From contig JBEKOB010000002.1 in the NCBI GenBank assembly GCA_049522195.1, forward strand, positions 62,001 through 126,000: a stretch of 64,000 nt of DNA, in the 5' to 3' direction. Within the stretch, counting starts at the first letter, position 1, and every line of letters begins with the position of its first letter. A program made the position numbers and the translations under genes. Of this stretch, positions 56,014 to 64,000 are shown piece by piece. This DNA comes from UBA9647 sp049522195 (GTDB lineage Bacteria > Bacteroidota > Ignavibacteria > UBA10030). The notes beneath the pieces were generated by a model, which was not told the origin of the DNA, did no database searches, and worked only from the letters and a program-made list of their open reading frames with translations.

Positions 56014-58332
56014 ATGAAACGACGCGACGCCCTCAGACTGGCCGGAGCAACGCTTGCAGCTGTTCCGCTCTCCACACTCCCGGGGTTTGAATTGTTTGAA
56101 CACAAGACGTTCGATTTCGACGATGATGTCCTGCGGCAGCTCGATCGGCTGGTATCGGAGCCTGCGTGCCGTTGCGATGTACGGATGGAACGCGGTGGAG
56201 CCCGGCTGTATCTCAACGGCAAGGAGGAATACCCGCTTCTTGCTGTCAGCGCAAGCCTGCTCCACACCGCACAATCATATCGGAAGATGGGAATTCGGTT
56301 CATTCATCCGCTGATCGGGTTGGAGGATGGATGGATCGGACCGGGAGCGTACGACTGGACGCGGTTCGACAAGTACTTCGCGAAACTTCTGGAACTTGTT
56401 CCGGACGCGTTCATTCTTCCCCGTATCCATCCATACGTACCCGACTGGTGGAAGGAAACTCACCCGGACGAGCTCATTCAATGCGGCCTCCCCATTGATC
56501 CCGGTCAGTTCAAAGTCGCGGCACAGATCATTGAAGGTGGGTTCAATTGGTCAGCCCTGGGTGACCCGTATGCAGCGTCGTTCGCGTCGGAGATCTATAA
56601 ACGCGACGCTGCAGCAATGTTGAACGACTTCCTGAAACACATGGAAGCCTCGCCCCTCAAGAGCAGGATGATGGGATATCAAATCTCAGGCATGCATACC
56701 GGCGAATGGCACTATCTCGGATGCCGGTGGATGCCGGACTACAGCGCGCCGATGCAAAAACTCGCCGGGCCGGTTCCATCAACAGAGCGAAGAATCAACA
56801 AAGGCGGACCATTGATGCGCGATCCCGAAAAGGACCGCGACGTCATCGACTTCCTGCACAAATATCACAAGAACACTGCCGAGACAGTGGCGATGTTCGG
56901 GAAAATCATCAAGGAAGAGACAGCACGGCGCGTGATCTGCGGAACATTCTTCTGCTACGTGCTGGAAAATGTGATGATACAGGAAGCGGGACACCTTGTG
57001 CCCGAAGCAGTGCTAACCTCCCCCGATTTCGATTACATCGCAACACCGTACACGTATCAGCGCAGCAATGTCCCGGGCTACCAGCGATGGGACAGTGATG
57101 TCGTCGACGATGCGGGGAACTGGCTTGGGCGGGCAAGGGGGGTCGGAGGTGACGGTGCGTATCGGGTGTTGAGCGAATCAATGCGCCGGAACAACAAGAT
57201 GTTCATTTCCGAAATGGATCCGAGCACATACGTCGAGCCGTACCGAAGAAGCGAAGGGGGGTCCGGCTCCGACACCGTTGAGGGGACGCTCAAGATCCTG
57301 CAACGCGATCTGGGACAAGTGTTTGCAACCGGTCACGCCGGATGGTTGTTTGATTTCGGTCATTTAATGCCACCGTTCAAAGCCAACAAGGGTTGGTTTG
57401 ACGACCCACCGATGATCAAGGTGATCAAGTCGTTCGCGGATCTCGGCGCCAAGTACCGGCCGAAGCTCGACATCAGCCCTGTATCAGAAATTGCGGCGGT
57501 GTACGAACCCAAATCATGGCTTGCGACAGAACACTGGTGGGCGGAAGAACCATGGGATGGGTTCGGCATTGTCATCAGCGATTACTTTGGACACTGGATG
57601 GTTAACTCCCAGACACGAACGATCAACCGGGTTGGAGCACCAACGGATTTCATGTACCGTTTTGATCTCAAGCCGGAGGATCGGTCCAGGTTCAAACTCT
57701 TTCTTATGGTCAACACCTTCTTCCTGACACCCGATGAAGTGAAGAGACTTCAGGATCTTTTCAAGGGGAGTGGTGCGACGGTTGTCTGGTTCTATGCGCC
57801 GGGCTATATCGGTCCTGAACGGTTCGAGCCAAAGCAGATGGAGGCACTCACCGGCTTTTCATTCAAGCGAATCGATGAACCCGGGCCGATGATGATACGC
57901 TGTCTGATCGACGACTCCGGGACGAAGTTCTTCCACGATTTCGGTGTGAAGAAACCGCACTATCCGCGGTTTGCTGTCGTGCAAGGAGAAAACAAGGGCA
58001 TCCGCGTGCACGGACACTGGACGGACAACAATGAGATCGCCTTCGCAAGCAGGGAACACGACGGGTTCACGTCGTACTATGCCGGAGCCGGACCGTTACC
58101 CGTGGAAGTCGTTCGCTGGATTGCGACGAAGGCAGGAGTAAGGATGTGGAGCACGAAGCCGGACAACGTGCGTGCAACAAAGGGAGCAGCGATGATTGTT
58201 GCCACCGACGCGGGAGAGAGGATTGTTCAATTTCCGCAGCCCATGGTCCCGATTGAAGGTGGAATCTCCAGGAAAGAACATCGCCTCTCAATGGAGTTCG
58301 GCGAGGTGAGGGTGTTTGTGAGGAAGGTGTAA
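56014..58332 (+). CDS. Tat-exported glycoside hydrolase (GH42-like, clan GH-A)
   Basis: A 772-residue protein with a Tat-type signal (MKRRDALRLAGATLAAVPLS). The first 480 residues look like a TIM-barrel beta-galactosidase: AYDWTRFDKYFAKLLEL, ILPRIHPYVPDWWKETHPDE, a likely acid/base Glu231 in MHTGEWHYLG, and a likely nucleophile Glu400 in MFISEMDPSTY. The next part (about 530-660) resembles the flavodoxin-like trimerisation domain of GH42. Substrate is not predictable; the rhaT and LamG genes elsewhere suggest plant or algal polysaccharide use. GH family number is tentative. Confidence 0.75.
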   Translation: MKRRDALRLAGATLAAVPLSTLPGFELFEHKTFDFDDDVLRQLDRLVSEPACRCDVRMERGGARLYLNGKEEYPLLAVSASLLHTAQSYRKMGIRFIHPLIGLEDGWIGPGAYDWTRFDKYFAKLLELVPDAFILPRIHPYVPDWWKETHPDELIQCGLPIDPGQFKVAAQIIEGGFNWSALGDPYAASFASEIYKRDAAAMLNDFLKHMEASPLKSRMMGYQISGMHTGEWHYLGCRWMPDYSAPMQKLAGPVPSTERRINKGGPLMRDPEKDRDVIDFLHKYHKNTAETVAMFGKIIKEETARRVICGTFFCYVLENVMIQEAGHLVPEAVLTSPDFDYIATPYTYQRSNVPGYQRWDSDVVDDAGNWLGRARGVGGDGAYRVLSESMRRNNKMFISEMDPSTYVEPYRRSEGGSGSDTVEGTLKILQRDLGQVFATGHAGWLFDFGHLMPPFKANKGWFDDPPMIKVIKSFADLGAKYRPKLDISPVSEIAAVYEPKSWLATEHWWAEEPWDGFGIVISDYFGHWMVNSQTRTINRVGAPTDFMYRFDLKPEDRSRFKLFLMVNTFFLTPDEVKRLQDLFKGSGATVVWFYAPGYIGPERFEPKQMEALTGFSFKRIDEPGPMMIRCLIDDSGTKFFHDFGVKKPHYPRFAVVQGENKGIRVHGHWTDNNEIAFASREHDGFTSYYAGAGPLPVEVVRWIATKAGVRMWSTKPDNVRATKGAAMIVATDAGERIVQFPQPMVPIEGGISRKEHRLSMEFGEVRVFVRKV

Positions 58333-58412
58333 CGATACACAACTTCATTATTCGAAATTCGGCGTTTATTATTGGATATTGATCGAGAACAACAAGTGCC
58401 GAGGGCTGTGCG

Positions 58413-58465
58413 GCAATCAGCGATCGGCTTTCAGCGCTCAGCGTGAGGGTGCGTGGCACCTACCG
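58413..58465. repeat. TTTCAGCG-type repeat upstream of ECF sigma gene
   Basis: GGCAATCAGCGATCGGCTTT (58412-58431) then CAGCGCTCAGCGTGAGGGTG and CGTGGCACCT match, with few changes and one inserted block, the sequence at 60383-60475. Both lie in gaps of the same sigma-factor gene group. The words are those of the AGCTGAAAGC family. Confidence 0.7.
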
Positions 58466-58569
58466 CGAGTTAATCGCTCCGACAGAAACTTTCCAACCTC
58501 ATTTTCATCTTTCTTTGTATGGGGGTTCCAAAACGGAACTTCGCCTCTTTCCGCAGCTTTGCTGATACG

Positions 58570-59118
58570 ATGCAGCCACCCTCTGATGAAACCATACTAC
58601 GTCAAGTCTACGCCGGAGAAGTGTCTGCGTTTGCATCGCTGTATGAGCGGTACAAGAACGGCGTGTATGCGTATTGTTTTCGGTTGCTGCGTGATGCTGC
58701 GCCAGCCGAGGATGCGTTGCAGAATATTTTTACCAGGGCCTTTGAGTCCATCAGGACCCTGGATGACCCCTCGGCATTCAAGTACTGGCTTTTCATGATT
58801 GCCCGGAATGAAGTGTACGGTGTGATCAGAAAATTGAGAAGCCCGAATCGTGAGAAAGCACTCGATGAATCTGAGGACCTGTGGGATCCGGAAACTCCGC
58901 TCACACAGGCAGTGCGGTCAAATCAGGTTGATATCATTCAGGAACAACTGGGACATCTGCGACCGGAGTATCGGGAAGTCTTGATTCTGCGGGAGTATGA
59001 ACAGTTTTCATACGCGGAGATAGCTGTTCTCACGGGCGACACGGAAGGATCGGTACGGGCCCGTATATTTAAAGCCCGCAAGGCGCTCGCGAAAAAGCTC
59101 AAGCCGTATTTCACATAG
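58570..59118 (+). CDS. ECF-type RNA polymerase sigma factor (first)
   Basis: A 182-residue sigma-70 family protein of the extracytoplasmic-function class. Region 2 has FASLYERYKNGVYAYCFRLL then RDAAPAEDALQNIFTRAFES, and region 4 has LRPEYREVLILREYEQFSYA then EIAVLTGDTEGSVRARIFKA. I chose ATG 58570; an ATG at 58519 adds 17 residues with no family support, and neither has a clear ribosome-binding site. It is followed by a membrane anti-sigma factor and a TonB-like protein, so the three are probably a stress-response operon. Confidence 0.92.
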   Translation: MQPPSDETILRQVYAGEVSAFASLYERYKNGVYAYCFRLLRDAAPAEDALQNIFTRAFESIRTLDDPSAFKYWLFMIARNEVYGVIRKLRSPNREKALDESEDLWDPETPLTQAVRSNQVDIIQEQLGHLRPEYREVLILREYEQFSYAEIAVLTGDTEGSVRARIFKARKALAKKLKPYFT

Positions 59119-59193
59119 TTAACGCTGGTGCCATGTGCGCAAGTGCCCAACCGGTTGGCAACAAGCGATGGTTCTTATCAGGAGCGAGATCAC

Positions 59194-59625
59194 ATGACCC
59201 ATGATCAGTATCAGGAGCAGATCAGTCGACTCATCGATAATGATCTTCGCGGGGAAGATTCAAGCCCGCTTTTCACACACCTGGCGTCGTGTCAGGAGTG
59301 CAGGGAGTTTATCCACTCGTCTTTGAAGTTACGATCAGGCTTGGCAGCAGATTTGTTGATTACCCCTGCGCGTGTCGATAAAATGTTGCTTCAACGATTC
59401 TCTTCGCCCGTGGTTCAAAAGCTGAGAAGCATACAGTCTCTATGGAATCGGCAGGTAACAATGCGCATTCCAGTTGTTGCGTTTCTTCTGTGTCTTATCG
59501 CTGCGGGAGCTGTTCTCGTATTTTCGGGACGGTCCCCGTTCTCTGGACCCGAGACCATCTACGTCACGCGACTTCCCGCTGTCGTTGTCACCAACAGCCA
59601 GGAATCCGCCCAACCAAAGAACTGA
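59194..59625 (+). CDS. Zinc-finger anti-sigma factor (first)
   Basis: A 143-residue protein with an N-terminal zf-HC2 motif (HLASCQECREF, H-x3-C-x2-C), one membrane helix (about 92-110, VVAFLLCLIAAGAVLVF) and a short periplasmic tail. It should hold the adjacent ECF sigma factor inactive at the membrane. ATG 59194 follows AGGAGCGA; the 22-residue upstream extension is not supported. Confidence 0.85.
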   Translation: MTHDQYQEQISRLIDNDLRGEDSSPLFTHLASCQECREFIHSSLKLRSGLAADLLITPARVDKMLLQRFSSPVVQKLRSIQSLWNRQVTMRIPVVAFLLCLIAAGAVLVFSGRSPFSGPETIYVTRLPAVVVTNSQESAQPKN

Positions 59626-59637
59626 AGGAGAAATCCA

Positions 59638-60348
59638 ATGAAAGCCTTCATTGTCGTCGTCCTTTTCCTGGCTTGTGTGTCACAGTCTGCCACGCTGGTT
59701 GCTGACGATCCACAAGAGATGCCAAAGGTAAAAAAGAGAGTCGACCCGCTCTACCCTCAGATTTTCAAACTGGCGGGTGTAGAAGGAGAAGTGGAAATCA
59801 GAGTACGCATCAACGAACAGGGAATAGTCGAAACCGAGGATGTGGTCAAAGCGACGAATCAAAACTTCGTTCCGGCCGCGCTGGATGCCATTAAACAATG
59901 GGAGTTTTATCCGGCCACGAAGGATGGAAAGCCGATCAAAGCTGAACTTGTCATTCCCTTCGTCTTCAGAAAGGGGACCGGTTCTTACAGGGCGAGGTTC
60001 GATGACGTGATGGCGGTTCGTGACGTAATCACGGACATTCTAAAGGGGGATATTTCAGACAGCTTGAAATCGTATGTCGATATAGGTGCGTATGCAGTCA
60101 TAGGTAATCGATACGAACACCTGTATTCAATGATTTTTGATCAGCCGAAGAGCAGCCTTCTCACCGAAGGGCACGACTCCAAAGCGAATTTTTCCCACAC
60201 GCTTATAGATGATTCAGGGGACAGCGCTTTCTTTGTCCTAAAGACCAATCCCGGAAAAGGCAAGGCGGATCGGTATCACACCGTCGTGCTGATGAAATCC
60301 CCGGACGGGCAATGGAAGATCAGGGGTTGGCACACTGCCAATCAGTAA
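59638..60348 (+). CDS. Secreted TonB C-terminal domain protein with NTF2-like tail
   Basis: A 236-residue protein with a signal peptide (AFIVVVLFLACVSQSATLV), a TonB C-terminal domain (about 30-113: PLYPQIFKLAGVEGEVEIRV, ALDAIKQWEFYPATKDGKPI) and a C-terminal domain (about 115-236) that may be NTF2-like, ending GQWKIRGWHTANQ. Real TonB proteins have an N-terminal inner-membrane anchor and a proline-rich spacer; neither is present here, so this one is periplasmic. It follows the anti-sigma gene by 12 bases. Confidence 0.8.
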   Translation: MKAFIVVVLFLACVSQSATLVADDPQEMPKVKKRVDPLYPQIFKLAGVEGEVEIRVRINEQGIVETEDVVKATNQNFVPAALDAIKQWEFYPATKDGKPIKAELVIPFVFRKGTGSYRARFDDVMAVRDVITDILKGDISDSLKSYVDIGAYAVIGNRYEHLYSMIFDQPKSSLLTEGHDSKANFSHTLIDDSGDSAFFVLKTNPGKGKADRYHTVVLMKSPDGQWKIRGWHTANQ

Positions 60349-60382
60349 GCGAAAAGGAGATTATTCGAGGTTGAACACTCTT

Positions 60383-60475
60383 GGCAATCGCTGTCAGCTT
60401 TCAGCGGTCAGCGTGAAGGCGCACCGCACTTTAAATGAACACTCAGGTAAGTGCGTGGCGCCTGCAGTTAGGCGC
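60383..60475. repeat. TTTCAGCG-type repeat, second copy
   Basis: GGCAATCGCTGTCAGCTTTC then AGCGGTCAGCGTGAAGGCGC (about 60383-60422) match 58412-58455 at most positions. The continuation GTGCGTGGCGCCT (about 60450-60462) also matches the first copy (GTGCGTGGCACCT), after an extra block of about 25-30 bases. Confidence 0.7.
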
Positions 60476-60579
60476 AAGCAAAGTTTATTAGATGGGGCGT
60501 TTGCGGCACATCCAATCAACCCAGAAAAACGGTTGTATCTGGAAACCGCATAAACTATAGTTAGCACCTAAGGAGAATC

Positions 60580-61038
60580 GTGCGATATCTTGCAGTCCTA
60601 TTTGCCACATTGGTTCTCGCAGCTTGCAGCATGGCTCCGGTCACGCGCAGTGAATCCCAGGCGGTGAGTGCTACTCAGGTACTTGCTCCTGAACTGCAGA
60701 AAGCGTCAATAGATTCTGTCGTACAATTTTTGCTTACAGCAGCCGCTACTGATTTTCATGCCCATCGCCCACCTGATCCTGTCCGCTTTCGCGATGTGCG
60801 CATTGGGCACGTCATAACTCCCAGTGGAGAAAAGCGGTATATGTTGTGCGGTCAGTTTCTGCCAGCGCAGGAAGGAGGCAAAGCTGAGTGGACTCCTTTC
60901 GCGACGATCAAGACGTCGGGTTACGAACAATGGATTGGGGGTCAAGCTGCGGCCTTCTGCCAGGACTCATCGGTCATATGGGACAAGGTGAGCGATTTGT
61001 CGTCCTCGCTGCAGAGCCGGCTCGATTCCCTGCGTTAG
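60580..61038 (+). CDS. Small lipoprotein of unknown function
   Basis: A 152-residue protein with a lipoprotein signal (YLAVLFATLVLAACSM; lipobox LAAC, Cys16) and no recognised domain. GTG 60580 is the start, preceded by AAGGAGA at correct spacing. The middle has CGQFLPAQEGGKAEWTPFAT. The sequence lies at the end of the sigma/anti-sigma/TonB group and may be part of that envelope response; this is only positional. Confidence 0.75.
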   Translation: MRYLAVLFATLVLAACSMAPVTRSESQAVSATQVLAPELQKASIDSVVQFLLTAAATDFHAHRPPDPVRFRDVRIGHVITPSGEKRYMLCGQFLPAQEGGKAEWTPFATIKTSGYEQWIGGQAAAFCQDSSVIWDKVSDLSSSLQSRLDSLR

Positions 61039-61117
61039 GGTACGGAAAGCTGCTTCCGGGCATGCCTGCTAACAATTCAATCAAGCTGACGCCGCGCCAC
61101 GGCGGGCTTGCCGCAGA

Positions 61118-61160
61118 CGAAAATTGCAATGCGCAATTCAAAATTCGCATTACGCAATTA
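61118..61160. repeat. AATTGCAATGCGCAATT-type repeat
   Basis: AATTGCAATGCGCAATTC then AAAATTCGCATTACGCAATT, an imperfect palindrome made of six-to-eight-base words. It lies in the gap after the lipoprotein gene, next to the methyltransferase relic. Confidence 0.6.
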
Positions 61161-61176
61161 TCTTGTTCCCCCGGCA

Positions 61177-61404
61177 CTACTTGCGCGGTTTGGCAAGTAT
61201 CACGTAGCGCTCACTCTCCGAATTAAAATTCTCCCGGCTGTCGTTCCCGTAGATACGCCATACGTCAAAGCCGTTGTAGTGAAGCAGGTTCTGAAGATCA
61301 GCGGGGAAATAGATCCGCACAATGATGTCCCCTTCTCTTGTTGAACCGTCCTCAAACGAATAATGATTCTTTGATGCTTGAAGGAATTCGGTCCAAGCGT
61401 GGTT
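61177..61404 (-). pseudogene. SAM-methyltransferase C-terminal relic
   Basis: On the minus strand a start-less open frame encodes WTEFLQASKNHYSFEDGSTR then EGDIIVRIYFPADLQNLLHY, NGFDVWRIYGNDSRENFNSE and SERYVILAKPRK, ending in TAG. This is the last strand-helix-strand of class I methyltransferases (R-Y-F-F-P-x-E-L-x-x-L-L-x-Y-N-G-F-x-V). A stop codon precedes it directly, so the SAM-binding part is lost. It resembles the YdeI relic in having only a C-terminal end. Confidence 0.7.
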
Positions 61405-61498
61405 TCATGGTGGTCTCCTCGCTGTTTCCGATGATGCGGTTGGATCCTCCAATAGGCCACGTCAGTTATCAACCGGTCAGCAGACCCTCACTGACGCG

Positions 61499-62560
61499 TC
61501 ACGCACGGCTCCGCCTGCGAAGGACTGAAAGGACTAATCCCGCCATCAACGCAGCGATGAAAATAAAGGCGATGATGACCGCCCACCAGTTTACTTGCCG
61601 AGATTCGACCCACATCGTGTACTCGATATGCTGAGCATAGTCCTTGAAGTCCTGCCATGTGGCGGTGTTTCCCTCAATCTTGCGCGCGTTCGATCCCGTG
61701 ATGATCCCCGGCATGACAACATGTGTCACATATTTATGAGAGTTTGTCGTGTGTTCGAATTCGATTCTGCGCTTAATCTCGTCGAAGCCCGACGCATTGG
61801 CCTGCCAAGCTTTGCCGACAAGAGAATTCTTCAGCACACCACCGAAGACGGTACGCAGTGTGTCTATATTGCTCTTGTCGATTGCCTTCACTGAACGCTT
61901 GTAGAGAGAGTCCTTAAGCGGTCTTACCATTGTCGGTGTGAGGAGCGGGTTGTTCAGAGTTCTCACCCCATCGAGAAACGCGTTGAAGACCGCCTCAAAG
62001 CGGTTTCGCCATTCCCCCTCCTGAATGCGCGGCATAATGCTCTCGAATGCCAGGCTGTCTCCGCGCGTTGTGAGATCCTTCGTCGTGTCGCCCGGCAACA
62101 TCATCCTGGTCAGCCAATCAAGCTCCTCACTTGAAACAAAATCCGTCATCGGTAGAGCGGTAAACTGGTCGAACGGGATGTTCGTCTCGCGATATGTATA
62201 AACCGTAAAGAACCAGCGGAAGGATTTGTCAAGCTCAAACCGGTACTGAAGGGTCTTGCCGAAGGTTCCCTTCAGCACGCCGTTCATTTCCTCGACGTTT
62301 CGAAACGTCCTGCTCGCCGTCAGGGTGAAATTCTTATCTTTCCCCTGGGACCTGGTAATGCTTTTGCTCCAGGAAGAGTCAAGCTCGACGGGAAATTTGC
62401 CGGCGTACACATCTGTTGAATCACCAGTGAACGCGATCGTTCGGACGATACTCCCGTTGCTGTTTACTTGGCTGGTGGAAGTGATGTCGAGGCAACCGCT
62501 GAGGGACAAGAACCCGACGACACAAGCTGCGAGGATGGGTGACATATTGTTCGTTTGCAT
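61499..62560 (-). CDS. Lipoprotein with C-terminal membrane helix, function unknown
   Basis: A 353-residue protein with a lipoprotein signal (ILAACVVGFLSLSGC, Cys23), a mixed beta/helix body and a C-terminal membrane helix (about 325-347, WWAVIIAFIFIAALMAGLVL) followed by RRRSRA. Having both a lipid anchor and a terminal helix is unusual. It is downstream of the second sigma/anti-sigma pair with three bases between, so probably part of that regulon. No family recognised. Confidence 0.75.
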   Translation of the reverse strand: MQTNNMSPILAACVVGFLSLSGCLDITSTSQVNSNGSIVRTIAFTGDSTDVYAGKFPVELDSSWSKSITRSQGKDKNFTLTASRTFRNVEEMNGVLKGTFGKTLQYRFELDKSFRWFFTVYTYRETNIPFDQFTALPMTDFVSSEELDWLTRMMLPGDTTKDLTTRGDSLAFESIMPRIQEGEWRNRFEAVFNAFLDGVRTLNNPLLTPTMVRPLKDSLYKRSVKAIDKSNIDTLRTVFGGVLKNSLVGKAWQANASGFDEIKRRIEFEHTTNSHKYVTHVVMPGIITGSNARKIEGNTATWQDFKDYAQHIEYTMWVESRQVNWWAVIIAFIFIAALMAGLVLSVLRRRSRA

Positions 62561-62563
62561 ATA

Positions 62564-63268
62564 CTAAGCTCCTTCGTGCCGAAAGCGGAAGCTCAATTCC
62601 GCTGTGGCTTTTACTTCATTCACAATTTTCTCAACCGTTTTCTTGTCAATCTGCAGGGCTGCTGTCCCCAGGATTGCCGGAAGGTTCCTTAGGTTGTCGC
62701 TGGACAGAAACGCATCCACATCCTTCACGGGCACATCAATGCGGTCATTGGTTACCGTGAGGGAAACTCCATTCTGCAGGGGCTTGCCTGTTTCTGATCT
62801 TGTAACATCCCGGAGTGTGGTTGACTGCATCGTATAGGTTGCCTCGGTAGCTTCGTTTCGGATCGGGGACGCCATGCGCTGTTCAAGGTCGGAGATGCCG
62901 TTTAGCATTGTGAGCAGTTGTGTCATGAATGTCATGGTGACCAACAGGACGATTGCGAGAGTCGAGTACCGCACAGAGGGGACGAGGAACACGTCGAGGA
63001 TGCGGTAAATGGTATTCAATGGCTTTGGTGCCGTGGACTCGGCCCGCACGCGTCGGAGGATGTCAGCAGTGAGTTTCTCTGGATTCTTGGGAGCCGGGGA
63101 AAACGCACCGAGACGATCGATGAATCCATCTGCCCGCTCGATCCGTTGAAGCTCGAGAGCGCACCGCTCGCACAACCTCACGTGCTGGCGAAGCTCGTCC
63201 GCTTCCTGACGAGAGATCTCGCCCGATCTGTTCAGATGAAGCAACCGCTGAAATCGTTCGCAGCTCAT
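62564..63268 (-). CDS. Zinc-finger anti-sigma factor (second)
   Basis: A 234-residue protein with a zf-HC2 N-terminus (HVRLCERCALEL, H-x3-C-x2-C), a membrane helix (about 100-122, STLAIVLLVTMTFMTQLLTM) and a periplasmic C-terminal part. Its ATG overlaps the sigma stop (ATGA), showing translational coupling with the sigma gene. The periplasmic tail is longer than in the first pair's factor. Confidence 0.87.
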   Translation of the reverse strand: MSCERFQRLLHLNRSGEISRQEADELRQHVRLCERCALELQRIERADGFIDRLGAFSPAPKNPEKLTADILRRVRAESTAPKPLNTIYRILDVFLVPSVRYSTLAIVLLVTMTFMTQLLTMLNGISDLEQRMASPIRNEATEATYTMQSTTLRDVTRSETGKPLQNGVSLTVTNDRIDVPVKDVDAFLSSDNLRNLPAILGTAALQIDKKTVEKIVNEVKATAELSFRFRHEGA

Positions 63269-63873
63269 ACGTCGCCCCTCACAATGCCATAGTGTCGTAC
63301 CAGCATATCCCGGATGGATTTTCGGGCATAATGAAGATTCGTTTTTACACTTCCAATCGAAAGCCCCGTTATTTCTACGACTTCTTCCACGGTCAGGTCC
63401 TGAAGGTCCCGTAATGTGAAAACAAGCTTTTGTGTTCGTGAAAGTCGGTTCGACAACGTCCTGACAATCTCGGCGAGCTGTTCTTGTGATCGCAGTGTCT
63501 CCCAGTCGCGCTCGTCTGGAAGATCTTCCATCATGGGGTCGCGGTCGCGTGAGAGGAAGAGGCTTCTGCTCCGTTTAAGTGAGCGGAAGCGGTCGACGCA
63601 CAGATTCGAGACAATCTTGTACAGCCACGTCGTGAATTTCTGATTCGGATCATAACGATCAATGTTCTTCCAAACCCGGAGGAACGATTCCTGCACTACA
63701 TCAGAAGCTTCTGTCTCATCGCAAAGGAATTTCATGGCAAGCGAGAATGCATATGGCTGATAGTTCCGAACGAGCTGCTCAAACGCTACGAGATCCCTGC
63801 ACTGTGAACGGCTGACAACATCGTCGTGAACCTCGCCCCGTGAGCCCGCAATATCGTTCTTGTATTCTCTCAC
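63265..63873 (-). CDS. ECF-type RNA polymerase sigma factor (second)
   Basis: A 202-residue ECF sigma factor. Region 2: FEQLVRNYQPYAFSLAMKFL then DETEASDVVQESFLRVWKNI; region 4: LSRTQKLVFTLRDLQDLTVE then EVVEITGLSIGSVKTNLHYA. Starts at GTG 63873 with no clear ribosome-binding site. It is the first gene of a three-gene leftward group (sigma, anti-sigma, lipoprotein). The upstream gap carries a perfect palindrome (63956-63979). Confidence 0.92.
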   Translation of the reverse strand: MREYKNDIAGSRGEVHDDVVSRSQCRDLVAFEQLVRNYQPYAFSLAMKFLCDETEASDVVQESFLRVWKNIDRYDPNQKFTTWLYKIVSNLCVDRFRSLKRSRSLFLSRDRDPMMEDLPDERDWETLRSQEQLAEIVRTLSNRLSRTQKLVFTLRDLQDLTVEEVVEITGLSIGSVKTNLHYARKSIRDMLVRHYGIVRGDV

Positions 63874-63955
63874 TGTGGATGATACGATTGAGGAAGAATT
63901 CGGTTAAAAAGGCTGTTTTCTCGCGGTAAGTGAGGGATCATTACCATGGTGAGAG

Positions 63956-63979
63956 CGCTGTTTGCAGGGACAAACAGCG
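63956..63979. promoter_or_regulatory. Perfect palindrome upstream of second ECF sigma gene
   Basis: CGCTGTTTG (63956-63964) and CAAACAGCG (63971-63979) are exact inverted copies with a six-base centre. It lies about 85 bases before the sigma start and could be an operator, or a terminator of a gene that begins beyond the window. Confidence 0.45.
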
Positions 63980-64000
63980 GTACAAAAGAAGAGAAAGGTG

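Overview
The window carries a replication-origin neighbourhood and about 45 protein genes from a Gram-negative bacterium with moderately high GC. The gene set points to the FCB group (Bacteroidota/Chlorobiota/Ignavibacteria): a complete Bat aerotolerance operon, a TonB-type protein, many secreted lectin-like proteins, SpoIIE-type phosphatases and text-like degenerate intergenic repeats. An Ignavibacteria-like host is my best guess, by inference only. No rRNA, tRNA, CRISPR array or full insertion sequence was seen.

Layout. 1-12.3 kb: the classic origin cluster, with rpmH-rnpA-yidD-yidC leftward and dnaA-dnaN-recF-DUF721-gyrB-gyrA rightward. DnaA-box-like sites lie on both sides of dnaA, and an AT-rich stretch precedes dnaN. 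12.4-19.0 kb: an SPFH-like membrane protein, then a giant 1870-residue protein that I read as two aminotransferase-fold domains fused to a phosphoenolpyruvate-carboxylase-like region; this is the most unusual gene here. 19.1-22.8 kb: a deoC-ALDH16 operon for deoxyribose phosphate breakdown, whose ALDH linker is encoded by an intergenic-type repeat. 23.2-32.3 kb: rhamnose transporter, YiiX-like permuted papain-fold protein, secreted LamG and DUF296 proteins, a MITE/REP-like element, and a 1572-residue secreted LamG-CARDB-VOC-VOC protein. 32.5-35.5 kb: DUF192, TIGR03545 and TIGR03546 genes. 35.7-39.9 kb: an ABC-type MacAB/DevBCA-like export operon. 40.1-45.2 kb: YdeI relic, Kelch protein, DoxX protein and a PDZ-GAF-SpoIIE signalling phosphatase. 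45.2-53.8 kb: moxR-DUF58-(BatD-like)-batA-batBC-batD-batE, interrupted by a repeat-flanked four-helix-bundle (S23) gene. 54.2-58.3 kb: lactate dehydrogenase, a VOC protein and a Tat-exported glycoside hydrolase. 58.5-63.9 kb: two ECF sigma/anti-sigma pairs with envelope proteins, and a decayed methyltransferase tail.

How it fits together. The left part is housekeeping replication and membrane insertion. The rest suggests an aerobic or facultative heterotroph that takes up sugars, exports carbohydrate-binding proteins and senses envelope stress. Several families of short degenerate repeats sit in gene gaps throughout. Two cases (the ALDH16 linker and the C-terminus of the S23 protein) show such repeats becoming coding sequence.
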